Of a stretch of DNA of 5,310 bases, positions 1 to 5,310 are shown one piece after another. This stretch comes from Planctomycetaceae bacterium (GTDB lineage Bacteria; Planctomycetota; Phycisphaerae; Phycisphaerales; SM1A02), in assembly GCA_947459855.1 (NCBI GenBank), contig CANHFL010000107.1, forward strand, positions 1-5,310, read 5' to 3'. Numbering within the stretch: position 1 is the first letter of the stretch; the number at the start of each line of letters is the position of its first letter. The notes beneath the pieces were generated by a model. The model worked only from the letters and a program-made list of their open reading frames with translations. It ran no database searches and had not been told where the DNA came from. The position numbers and the translations under genes were made by a program.

Positions 1-14
1 CCTACCATCCGCGC

Positions 15-764
15 GTGCGACGCGCGCTGACCGCCATCCTTGCGACCCTTGCCGCCGGCTGCGCGGCGACGCCGGAGGCCCCACCCGGCCAGGCCGACGG
101 CGCGGCGATCACGGTGCCCGCCGCCGACTACCCACGGGCCTTCGACGCGGCCATCGCGGCCACGCGCGCCGACCGGCTGGAACCGGTGGTCGCGGACCGG
201 GCGATGGGCGTGATCGAGACCGACGGACGCGTGGCCGGCAGCCTGCTGGAGCCGTGGCGCACCGACAACGACGGCCTGGCCGGCGGCTTCGCGCACACCG
301 TCAACCACGAACGCCGGCGCGCGCGCATCGAGTTCGTGCCCGAGGGCTGGGCGGCGCCAGTCCCGGACCCGGCCGCGCCCATCCAGGCGGCGGCGATCCC
401 CGGCACCGACCGCGCCGAGGCGCGCTTCGACCTCAGTGCGCCGAAGGGCCCGGTCGAGGTCCACGTGCTGGTGTTCATCGATCGGTCGTTCGTCGCGAAC
501 AAGCAGATCGGCACGTGGTCCCTCAGCCAGGTCCGCTACGCGCAGGATCCGCTGGACGCGCGGGACACCCGCGACGACACCACCCGCGCGCCCACGCGCT
601 GGACCCCCATCGGGCGGGATCCGGCCTACGAGCGGCGACTGGCCGATCGCATCCGCGCCACCCTTGCCGCGGCCGGGAACCCGGCTGATCCCACGGCCGG
701 AAACGGTCCGAAGGCCGATTCGGCGGGAACCGACGCCGCAGCGGCGCCCGAACCCCAGCGTTGA
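15..764 (+). CDS. Predicted lipoprotein of unknown function
   Basis: I do not recognise a named family. The 249-residue product begins with an Arg-Arg n-region, a short hydrophobic stretch and a lipobox (LAAGC, residues 12-16). It should therefore be exported, lipidated on Cys16 and cleaved there. The residues after the Cys are Ala-Ala, which would not hold it at the inner membrane under the E. coli +2 rule. The mature part has a mixed helix/strand region. Its recognisable patches are Y-P-R-A-F-D-A-A (39-46), G-V-I-E-T-D near 65-70 followed by L-L-E-P-W-R (77-82), and a strand-like segment E-V-H-V-L-V-F-I (148-155). From memory, the AFDAA/GVI.T/EPWR pattern recurs in planctomycete lipoproteins. 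The last ~30 residues are low-complexity Ala/Pro/Gly and probably disordered. The start is GTG at 15. The frame is open to the window edge, so an earlier start cannot be excluded, but this one places the signal peptide well. The TGA overlaps the -35 box of the next gene's promoter. Confidence 0.8.
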   Translation: MRRALTAILATLAAGCAATPEAPPGQADGAAITVPAADYPRAFDAAIAATRADRLEPVVADRAMGVIETDGRVAGSLLEPWRTDNDGLAGGFAHTVNHERRRARIEFVPEGWAAPVPDPAAPIQAAAIPGTDRAEARFDLSAPKGPVEVHVLVFIDRSFVANKQIGTWSLSQVRYAQDPLDARDTRDDTTRAPTRWTPIGRDPAYERRLADRIRATLAAAGNPADPTAGNGPKADSAGTDAAAAPEPQR

Positions 765-790
765 CACCCCCCGAAACGAAGGGGTAGCGT
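761..790 (+). promoter_or_regulatory. Candidate sigma70-type promoter for the 834-1757 gene
   Basis: There is a perfect TTGACA at 761-766 and a TAGCGT at 785-790, with an 18-bp spacer. TAGCGT keeps the conserved T-A-...-T of the -10 box in a GC-rich form. Transcription would start near 797, leaving a leader of about 37 nt before the ATG at 834. The -35 box overlaps the TGA stop (762-764) of the lipoprotein gene, so the promoter is packed into the end of the upstream gene. It is inferred from sequence only. Confidence 0.6.
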
Positions 791-816
791 GGGGCGCTTT
801 CGACCCCCACCGCCCC

Positions 817-822
817 GCGGAG
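817..822 (+). promoter_or_regulatory. Weak ribosome binding site
   Basis: GCGGAG lies 11 nt upstream of the ATG at 834. It is a partial Shine-Dalgarno match at a slightly long spacing. It supports ATG 834 over the GTG at 789, which sits inside or next to the -10 box and would lie upstream of the predicted transcript. Confidence 0.35.
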
Positions 823-833
823 CACCGTCCCCG

Positions 834-1757
834 ATGCGCACCTTCCTCGGAACCGCCCTGATTGCCGCCACCCTCTGGACCGCCGCCCCGTGCGTGGCCC
901 AGGTAGGCGGCATGCCCGCGGACGTCGTCTCGTCCAAGAAGGCGCTGTCCGCGGAGCAGCACAAGAAGATGGAGGACGCGCTCGATCCCCTGCTGAAGCA
1001 GATGGAGGACGGCGCCCCGGCCGACGTCGTGCAGGCGCGCAACGACCTGATCGACATCGCCCGCTACCCCCTGCTCAGCGAGTCGTTCCGGCGCGAGTTC
1101 TCCGGCATGCTGGTGAATCGCTTCCAGGCGCTTGCCAAGCCCGCCACCGCCTACCAGGCGACCAACGCGTTCCTGGTGGCCCGCTTCGTCGGGACGGCCC
1201 AGGCCGTCGATTTCCTGCTGGACAACATGGACAAGGACGCGCAGCCCGACGTGGCGCTGCGCGTCGCCGCCGCAGCCCAGCTGCCCAAGGCGCTGGCACC
1301 GGCCCAGCTCTCGGGCGCCCAGCTCGAGGCGCTCGCCAAGCGCGTCGTCGCGGCGGCGAAGGACGAGCCCCACTGGGTGGTCCTGTCGCACGACGCCGAC
1401 GCGATCGGCGAGATGCTCCGCCAGAAGGGTGTCGCGGCGGCCCAGGTCGACTCGATCGCGCAGAGCGAGGGCGCGGTGATCAACGACATCGCCGACCGGT
1501 TCCTCAAGGGCGGCACGCCCGAGCTGGTGCAGGCGCTGCACCGCGTGCTGCTGCTGGCCCGCAACCAGTCGAGCAGCCTGCCCGCGTCCGCGCGCACCAA
1601 GCTCATGAACGCGATCGGCGCGAACCTGACGAAGGTCGCAGCCCTCAAGGCCGCCCAGCCGGCCGACGTGGCCGCACGCAAGGACCTGGGGCCCAGCTTC
1701 GTCGGCGCGACGAACGCCGCCGAGGTCCTGCTGAAGGTCGGCGCCGGCAACGGCTGA
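834..1757 (+). CDS. Secreted all-helical protein of unknown function
   Basis: The product is 307 residues and I do not recognise a family. Residues 1-22 look like a Sec signal peptide: M-R-T, a hydrophobic core of Leu/Ala/Ile, then C-V-A with likely cleavage before Gln23. Cys20 is preceded by Pro, so a lipobox is unlikely. The mature chain is almost entirely amphipathic helix, rich in Ala, Leu, Lys and Asp, with no Cys. It reads as successive helical pairs separated by short turns (about 41-58, 63-77, 81-102, 106-130, 137-150, 158-175, 188-225, 229-245, 250-272). That arrangement resembles HEAT- or ARM-type solenoids, although I cannot assign a repeat consensus. No catalytic motif is visible. 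An in-frame GTG at 789 would add 15 residues rich in Pro and Arg ahead of the signal peptide, so ATG 834 is preferred. It follows the lipoprotein gene by 69 bp and has its own candidate promoter. Its role is unknown; a periplasmic scaffold or binding role is only a guess. Confidence 0.82.
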   Translation: MRTFLGTALIAATLWTAAPCVAQVGGMPADVVSSKKALSAEQHKKMEDALDPLLKQMEDGAPADVVQARNDLIDIARYPLLSESFRREFSGMLVNRFQALAKPATAYQATNAFLVARFVGTAQAVDFLLDNMDKDAQPDVALRVAAAAQLPKALAPAQLSGAQLEALAKRVVAAAKDEPHWVVLSHDADAIGEMLRQKGVAAAQVDSIAQSEGAVINDIADRFLKGGTPELVQALHRVLLLARNQSSSLPASARTKLMNAIGANLTKVAALKAAQPADVAARKDLGPSFVGATNAAEVLLKVGAGNG

Positions 1758-1776
1758 TCGCCTGCTTATTGGACAT

Positions 1777-1818
1777 GCGGTCGGTTGCTCCGGGCTGCCA
1801 TCCCGGAGCCGCGGTCGG
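1777..1818. repeat. Short direct repeats flanking the intergenic hairpin
   Basis: GCGGTCGG occurs at 1777-1784 and again at 1811-1818, on either side of the hairpin at 1787-1809. A second 8-mer, TCGGTTGC, occurs at 1781-1788 and 1830-1837. The repeats are short and chance is possible in such GC-rich DNA. Confidence 0.3.
1787..1809 (+). terminator. Hairpin after the helical-protein gene, possible terminator
   Basis: A perfect 8-bp inverted repeat, GCTCCGGG (1787-1794) and CCCGGAGC (1802-1809), encloses a 7-nt loop 30 bp past the stop codon. There is no T tract; the nearest is a TTT at 1820-1822. It may be a terminator of the kind without a U-tail seen in GC-rich genomes, or an mRNA 3'-end stabiliser. 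Confidence 0.45.
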
Positions 1819-1845
1819 CTTTGGCCCGATCGGTTGCCCGGACCC

Positions 1846-1873
1846 TTGACTCGCCCGCCGGCCCTCACACAAT
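1846..1873 (+). promoter_or_regulatory. Candidate promoter of the multiheme cytochrome gene
   Basis: TTGACT (1846-1851, five of six matches to the -35 consensus) is followed after 16 bp by CACAAT (1868-1873, four of six matches to the -10 consensus). The -10 lies in a local A-rich patch, which stands out in this GC-rich gap. Transcription would begin near 1880 and give a leader of about 50 nt. The hairpin upstream would separate this unit from the preceding gene. Confidence 0.6.
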
Positions 1874-1921
1874 CGCGGGGGGCGGCGCGAACTCCTAGCG
1901 CCGACTCCCTATCGTTCGCCC

Positions 1922-1926
1922 GGAAG
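1922..1926 (+). promoter_or_regulatory. Ribosome binding site that bears on the cytochrome start
   Basis: GGAAG lies 2 nt before the first ATG (1929) and 5 nt before the adjacent in-frame ATG (1932). The spacing favours initiation at 1932, which would shorten the protein by one residue without changing the signal peptide. Confidence 0.4.
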
Positions 1927-1928
1927 AC

Positions 1929-3905
1929 ATGATGCCCCACGACCTGCCCCGACGGCTGCTCGCTTCGTTCCGCACCCGACGCATGACGCTCGGTGCGTGC
2001 GTGCTGGCCGCCGCCGCCGCGGCAACCGGCGTCGGTGCGTTCATGAGCCCCCCGCCCGGGCAGACGCAGCTCCCCACCACGGCCAACGACTTCTTCCAGC
2101 CCGGCACGCAGCCCGAGGCGGACAGCGCGGTGTTCATGCGCACCCTGCCGAGCAACGACTGCACGTTCTGCCACTCCGACTACAGCGAGACCTTCGCGCC
2201 GTTCGACACGTGGGTCGGCAGCATGATGGCCCAGTCCGCGCGCGACCCGGTCTGGCACGCGACGCTGACCATCGCGAACCAGGACGCGAACCTGGCCGGC
2301 GAGTTCTGCATCCGCTGCCACGCGCCGGGCGCCTGGCTGGGCGGCCGCAGCTCCACCGGCACGCGCGCCGAATTCACCAACGAGGACTACGACGGCATCA
2401 ACTGCCACTTCTGCCACCGCGCCGTGAACCCGCACCCGGGCCCGAACGGCGAGGGCGCCGCGATCGGCTACCCCGAGGCCAACCAGGACCCGACGCCGGA
2501 TCCCGAGGTGCTTGCGCCGCTGGCCGCTGCCGGCCTGATCCCGCAGGGCCACGGCAACGCGCGGTTCGTCCTCGACCCGAAGGACGTCCGCCGCGGCCCG
2601 TTCGGCGACATCCCGCTGAACTTCCACGGCTTCAGCGAGGCCGGCGAGCGCGTCTGGCTGATCGAGAGCCCGTTCCACTCCAAGAGCGAGTTCTGCGGCA
2701 CCTGCCACGACGTCTCGAACCCGGTCTTCACCAAGAACGCGAACGGACAGTACGAGATCGGCGGCCTCAACCAGCCGCACCCGACGCAGCTGCCCTCGGA
2801 CATGTTCCCCGAGCAGCGCACCTACAGCGAGTGGGCCAACAGCGTCTACGCGACCACCGGCCATGAGTACCCCGACCACCGCTTCGGCGGCGCGCTGCAG
2901 GGCCCGATGAAGTCCTGCCAGGACTGCCACATGCCCGACCAGGTCGGCGGCGGCTGCGTCTTCTGGGACCAGGGAGAGCCGTTCTTCTCGCGCAACAACA
3001 TGCCGCAGCACTCGTTCTCCGGCGCCAACACATGGGTCATCCGTGCCGTGGCCGCCCAGCTGGGCGACGAGGCCGAGTCCTACGGACTGACGCCGGCACG
3101 GGTCGACACCGCGGTGGCGCGCAACGAGCAGATGCTCCGCGACGCCAGCGACCTGGAGGTCACGCAGGTCGGCGGCCAGCTGAAGGTGCGCGTCATCAAC
3201 CAGGGCGGCCACAAGCTGCCGACCGGCTACCCCGAAGGCCGCCGCATGTGGGTGAACGTGCGGTTCCTCGACGCCGCCGGCACGCTGGTCAAGGAGCACG
3301 GCGCGTACGACGCCGCCACCGCGACCCTGACCGGGAACGACACGAAGGTCTACGAGGCCAAGCACGGGATCGACGCCGCCGTGGCCGCCGCGACCGGCCT
3401 GCCCGAGGGCATCAACCTGCACCTGGCGCTCGCCAACAAGAAGTACAAGGACAACCGCATCCCGCCTCGCGGCTTCACCAACGCCGCGTTCACCGCGGCG
3501 GGCTGCCCGCCCGTCGGCTACGCCTACGCGGACGGCCAGTACTGGGACGACACGCTCTTCGCCGTGCCCGCCGGGGCGACGCAGGCGGTGGTCTCGGTCT
3601 GGTACCAGACCACCAGCCGCGAATACGCCGAGTTCCTGCGCGACGCCAACGTCACCGACAACACCGGCCAGACGCTGCACGCGCTCTGGACGTCTCTGGG
3701 CAAGAGCGCGCCCGTCAACATGGACACCGCGACCATCCCGCTGCAGCCGGCGAACCCCGCCGACCTCAACGGCGACGGCGTCGTCAACGGCGCCGACCTG
3801 GGCCAGCTCCTGGGCAACTGGGGCCAGCCGGGCGCGACCGACCTGAACGGCGACGGCACCACCGACGGCGCCGACCTGGGCTTCCTGCTCGGGCGCTGGG
3901 GCTGA
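1929..3905 (+). CDS. Exported pentaheme cytochrome c with C-terminal dockerin-like repeats
   Basis: This 658-residue product is a secreted c-type cytochrome. An Arg-rich n-region (8-18) precedes a hydrophobic core of Leu/Ala (about 20-36), with likely cleavage after Ala37. Five CXXCH heme sites follow: C78TFCH, C127IRCH, C159HFCH, C256GTCH and C330QDCH. The last two sit in contexts (CGTCHDVSNP, CQDCHMP) familiar from multiheme cytochromes of the c554/nitrite-reductase-like assemblage. Possible sixth-ligand histidines include H110, H208, H250, H312 and H361, but none can be assigned. Residues ~405-575 carry no heme motif and look beta-rich, with a GGHKLPTGYPEGRR motif (427-439 region), IPPRGF (511-516) and a Tyr/Trp-rich strand set; similar tails occur in other multiheme cytochromes. 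The protein ends with two 21-residue calcium-loop repeats (612-632, 638-658). Family knowledge implies electron transfer outside the cytoplasm. The donor, acceptor and any enzymatic activity are unknown, since no oxidoreductase partner or cytochrome maturation gene lies in the window. Confidence 0.9.
   Translation: MMPHDLPRRLLASFRTRRMTLGACVLAAAAAATGVGAFMSPPPGQTQLPTTANDFFQPGTQPEADSAVFMRTLPSNDCTFCHSDYSETFAPFDTWVGSMMAQSARDPVWHATLTIANQDANLAGEFCIRCHAPGAWLGGRSSTGTRAEFTNEDYDGINCHFCHRAVNPHPGPNGEGAAIGYPEANQDPTPDPEVLAPLAAAGLIPQGHGNARFVLDPKDVRRGPFGDIPLNFHGFSEAGERVWLIESPFHSKSEFCGTCHDVSNPVFTKNANGQYEIGGLNQPHPTQLPSDMFPEQRTYSEWANSVYATTGHEYPDHRFGGALQGPMKSCQDCHMPDQVGGGCVFWDQGEPFFSRNNMPQHSFSGANTWVIRAVAAQLGDEAESYGLTPARVDTAVARNEQMLRDASDLEVTQVGGQLKVRVINQGGHKLPTGYPEGRRMWVNVRFLDAAGTLVKEHGAYDAATATLTGNDTKVYEAKHGIDAAVAAATGLPEGINLHLALANKKYKDNRIPPRGFTNAAFTAAGCPPVGYAYADGQYWDDTLFAVPAGATQAVVSVWYQTTSREYAEFLRDANVTDNTGQTLHALWTSLGKSAPVNMDTATIPLQPANPADLNGDGVVNGADLGQLLGNWGQPGATDLNGDGTTDGADLGFLLGRWG
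3762..3902 (+). repeat. Tandem dockerin/EF-hand-like repeats coded at the cytochrome C-terminus
   Basis: Two units, 3762-3824 and 3840-3902, are offset by 78 bp. Each encodes a 21-residue motif of the form D-L-N-G-D-G-x-x-(N/D)-G-A-D-L-G-x-L-L-G-x-W-G. The Asp/Asn at positions 1, 3, 5, 9 and 12 fit a dockerin-type calcium loop, with Asp rather than Glu at position 12. The units are joined by Q-P-G-A-T, and the second ends exactly at the stop codon. Pro- and Asn-containing residues ~606-611 act as the linker to the preceding domain. In cellulosomal systems such modules bind cohesins. In planctomycetes I treat the tail as an anchoring or sorting module, by inference. Confidence 0.85.
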
Positions 3906-3912
3906 ACCGGCA

Positions 3913-3943
3913 CGCGGGCCGCGGACCCTCCCGCCGGCCCGCG
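3913..3943 (+). terminator. Strong GC hairpin after the cytochrome gene, overlapping the next promoter
   Basis: CGCGGGCC (3913-3920) pairs with GGCCCGCG (3936-3943). The interior GCGG (3921-3924) pairs with CCGC (3931-3934), leaving one bulged C (3935) and a 6-nt loop, for 12 base pairs in total. It starts 8 nt after the stop codon. No T tract follows. It is the best candidate terminator for the cytochrome transcript, and it covers the -35 region of the downstream gene. Confidence 0.5.
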
Positions 3944-3950
3944 CTACGCT
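3922..3950 (+). promoter_or_regulatory. Tentative promoter of the permease gene, possibly giving a leaderless mRNA
   Basis: TACGCT (3945-3950) resembles a GC-rich -10 box and lies 17 bp after CGGACC (3922-3927), which keeps only the GAC of a -35 box. The usual distance puts the transcription start at about 3957-3958, the A of the ATG. No Shine-Dalgarno sequence precedes that ATG, which agrees with leaderless initiation. The -35 match is poor, so this is a weak call. Confidence 0.35.
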
Positions 3951-3957
3951 TCGCCGC

Positions 3958-5310
3958 ATGTCCGTCGGACGCTGGATCTCCGACCTCGGGCCGACCAACC
4001 CGATCATCCTCCGCATCGTCGCGAACGGCTCGCGGCGGGTGCGCCACCTGTGGATCCGCGCCGGCTTCCTGGCGGTCCTGATGGTGGCGCTGCTGCTGGG
4101 CATGGTCGGCAGCGTCAGCAGCATGCGCGACCTGGCGCAGCGCGGCGCCACGGCCTTCACCGCGCTCTCGTTCGTCGAGGTCACGCTGATCTGCGTCCTG
4201 ACGCCGCTCTTCATGGCGGGCGCGATCGCCCAGGAGAGCAACCCGCGCACGTGGGAGATCCTGCTGACCACGCCGCTCAACCGCGTGCAGATCGTCGTGG
4301 GCAACCTCTTCGGCCGGCTGTTCTTCGTGCTGGCGCTGCTGGTGGCCGCGCTGCCGCTCATGCTGGCGACGCAGTTCTTCGGCGGCGTCCCGCCGACCGC
4401 GGTCTGGGGCAGCTTCGGCATCAGCGCGTGCACGGCGCTCTTCGTGGGCGCGGTCGCGGTGTCGCTCAGCATCGTCCGATCGGCGGGCAAGCGCAGCGTG
4501 TTCGTCTTCTACAGCACGGTGGTGCTGTACCTGTTCGCCACATGGGCGGCCGACGGCGCGCTGCGGCAGCCGCTGGCGACGGGCTCGCTGGCACGCTCCA
4601 CCACGCTGTTCACGCCGATCAATCCGTTCCTGGCGCTGGAATCGCTGCTGCTGCCGTCGACGTACTCGCCACCTGCCGCGGCGGGCGCCGGCTGGCTGCA
4701 CGAACAGTGGTTCGAGCACCCCGCGCGCACCTATGGCCTGGTCACGGCGCTGCTGTCCGCGGCGATGCTGGCCGCCAGCGCGTTCCGCGTGCGCAGCCTG
4801 GGCATGCGCGCGGTCAGCACGCCCTGGTGGCGCCGCTTCACGCAGCCCGCGCAGGCCGAGGGCCGCACGGCGATGCAGGTGGGCCACAACCCGATCGCCT
4901 GGCGCGAGAGCCAGCTGCGCGGCACCAGCATGATGGCGCTGCTCGGCCGCTGGGGCTTCGTCATCGTCGGCGTGATGGGCGGCGTGGCCATTCCCGTGCT
5001 GCACCGTGCCGGCGCGATCGACCTGGCCGGCCTGCGCCTGGCGGTCGGCACGGTCGTCACCGCCGAGACCGCGGTGATCCTGCTCACGGCCATCAACATG
5101 AGCGCGACCGCCGTCAGCCGCGAGCGCGAGGACGGCTCGCTCGACATCATCCTGACGACCCCCATCCAGCCCGGCCCGTACCTGGCCGGCAAGCTGCGCG
5201 GGCTGATCCAGTTCCTCGCGCCGATGCTGCTCGTGCCGACGTCCACGCTCGGCGCGGCGGCGGTCTACGTGCTGGCCAACGGCATGGGCGTGGCGGGCGG
5301 CACCGCGACG
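3958..5310 (+). CDS. ABC-2 type transporter permease with two homologous halves, 3' end outside the window
   Basis: The frame is open from ATG 3958 to the window end (451 codons, no stop). The product is an integral membrane protein with hydrophobic segments at about 33-54, 66-90, 120-141, 150-173, 180-197, 258-277, 330-350, 360-385 and 416-440. Two motifs place it among ABC-2 exporter permeases: an N-terminal N-P-I-x-x-R and a cytoplasmic loop E-x-x-x-x-(T/S)-x-(E/D)-(I)-x-L-T-T-P, which in this family typically lies after the second membrane segment. Both motifs occur twice: N14PIILR and N311PIAWRE; E93...WEILLTTP106 and E389...LDIILTTP402. Such permeases pair with an ATP-binding subunit, which is not in view and may lie downstream. 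The substrate cannot be told. ATG 3958 is chosen because it is the nearest start and just includes the first NP motif. No Shine-Dalgarno sequence is visible. Its strand and spacing (52 bp) would allow co-transcription with the cytochrome gene, but a hairpin lies between them. Confidence 0.85.
   Translation, partial: MSVGRWISDLGPTNPIILRIVANGSRRVRHLWIRAGFLAVLMVALLLGMVGSVSSMRDLAQRGATAFTALSFVEVTLICVLTPLFMAGAIAQESNPRTWEILLTTPLNRVQIVVGNLFGRLFFVLALLVAALPLMLATQFFGGVPPTAVWGSFGISACTALFVGAVAVSLSIVRSAGKRSVFVFYSTVVLYLFATWAADGALRQPLATGSLARSTTLFTPINPFLALESLLLPSTYSPPAAAGAGWLHEQWFEHPARTYGLVTALLSAAMLAASAFRVRSLGMRAVSTPWWRRFTQPAQAEGRTAMQVGHNPIAWRESQLRGTSMMALLGRWGFVIVGVMGGVAIPVLHRAGAIDLAGLRLAVGTVVTAETAVILLTAINMSATAVSREREDGSLDIILTTPIQPGPYLAGKLRGLIQFLAPMLLVPTSTLGAAAVYVLANGMGVAGGTAT

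Noticed and set aside
766..785. ACCCC / GGGGT inverted repeat just after the lipoprotein stop
   Set aside because: A 5-bp stem with a 10-nt loop is weak, and the segment is better explained as the spacer of the promoter at 761-790.
789..810. Hairpin GTGGGG / CCCCAC as a terminator for the lipoprotein gene
   Set aside because: It has only six outer base pairs and a weak interior, no T tract follows, and it straddles the predicted transcription start of the next gene.
1151..1750. A 199-codon open frame on the - strand opposite the helical-protein gene
   Set aside because: It is Ser/Ala/Arg-rich, lacks recognisable motifs, and lies wholly inside a better-supported gene with a signal peptide and promoter.
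1826..1833. CCGATCGG palindrome as an operator
   Set aside because: A single 8-bp palindrome is expected by chance at this GC content, and it has no second copy near the cytochrome promoter.
2955..3508. Cys343 and Cys526 of the cytochrome as a further heme site or a disulfide
   Set aside because: Neither lies in a CXXCH or related CX(n)CH motif. A disulfide between them is possible but cannot be supported without a structure.
3032..4081. A + strand open frame of 349 codons in another frame across the cytochrome C-terminus
   Set aside because: The product is almost all Arg, Gly, Pro and Ala, typical of a shifted frame, and it would conflict with the dockerin-like repeats and the permease start.
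3784..5004. A 406-codon open frame on the - strand opposite the permease gene
   Set aside because: Its translation is a low-complexity mix of Arg, Ala, Gln, His and Asp without domains. It is antisense to a + strand frame with clear membrane segments and duplicated family motifs, and in GC-rich DNA such shadows are expected.
1..5310. A coordinated new system linking all four genes
   Set aside because: The genes appear to have separate promoters and share no pathway clue. Co-direction and export signals alone do not support a functional module.

Overview
The window is GC-rich, and every gene I can support reads left to right on the + strand. It looks like chromosomal DNA of a planctomycete, most likely of the Phycisphaerae type. 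The main reason is the C-terminal pair of calcium-loop repeats (DLNGDG...GADLG..LG.WG) on the secreted cytochrome, a dockerin-like tail I associate with exported proteins of that group. Weak or absent Shine-Dalgarno sequences fit but are not diagnostic. The lineage is inferred from motifs, not from a search.

Layout: (1) 15-764, a small lipoprotein of unknown function with a clear lipobox; its 5' end lies at the window edge, so the start could be earlier. (2) 834-1757, a secreted, all-helical protein of unknown function, preceded by a TTGACA/TAGCGT-like promoter whose -35 box overlaps the stop codon of gene 1. (3) 1758-1928, an intergenic region with a perfect 8-bp hairpin and then a TTGACT/CACAAT promoter. 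(4) 1929-3905, an exported pentaheme c-type cytochrome with five CXXCH motifs, a beta-rich domain without hemes, and two dockerin/EF-hand-like repeats that end the protein. (5) 3906-3957, a short gap holding a strong GC hairpin that overlaps a candidate promoter for the next gene. (6) 3958 to the window end, a membrane permease of the ABC-2 exporter type, cut off by the window. It shows two homologous halves offset by about 297 residues.

The genes do not form an obvious pathway. Genes 2 and 3, and tentatively the permease, each have their own candidate promoter, so this looks like independent transcription units in the same direction rather than one operon. Three of the four products carry export signals, and the fourth is an integral membrane protein. 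The two most distinctive items are the cytochrome-dockerin fusion and the internally duplicated permease. I see no mobile element, CRISPR array, tRNA or rRNA, and no convincing novel multi-gene system.
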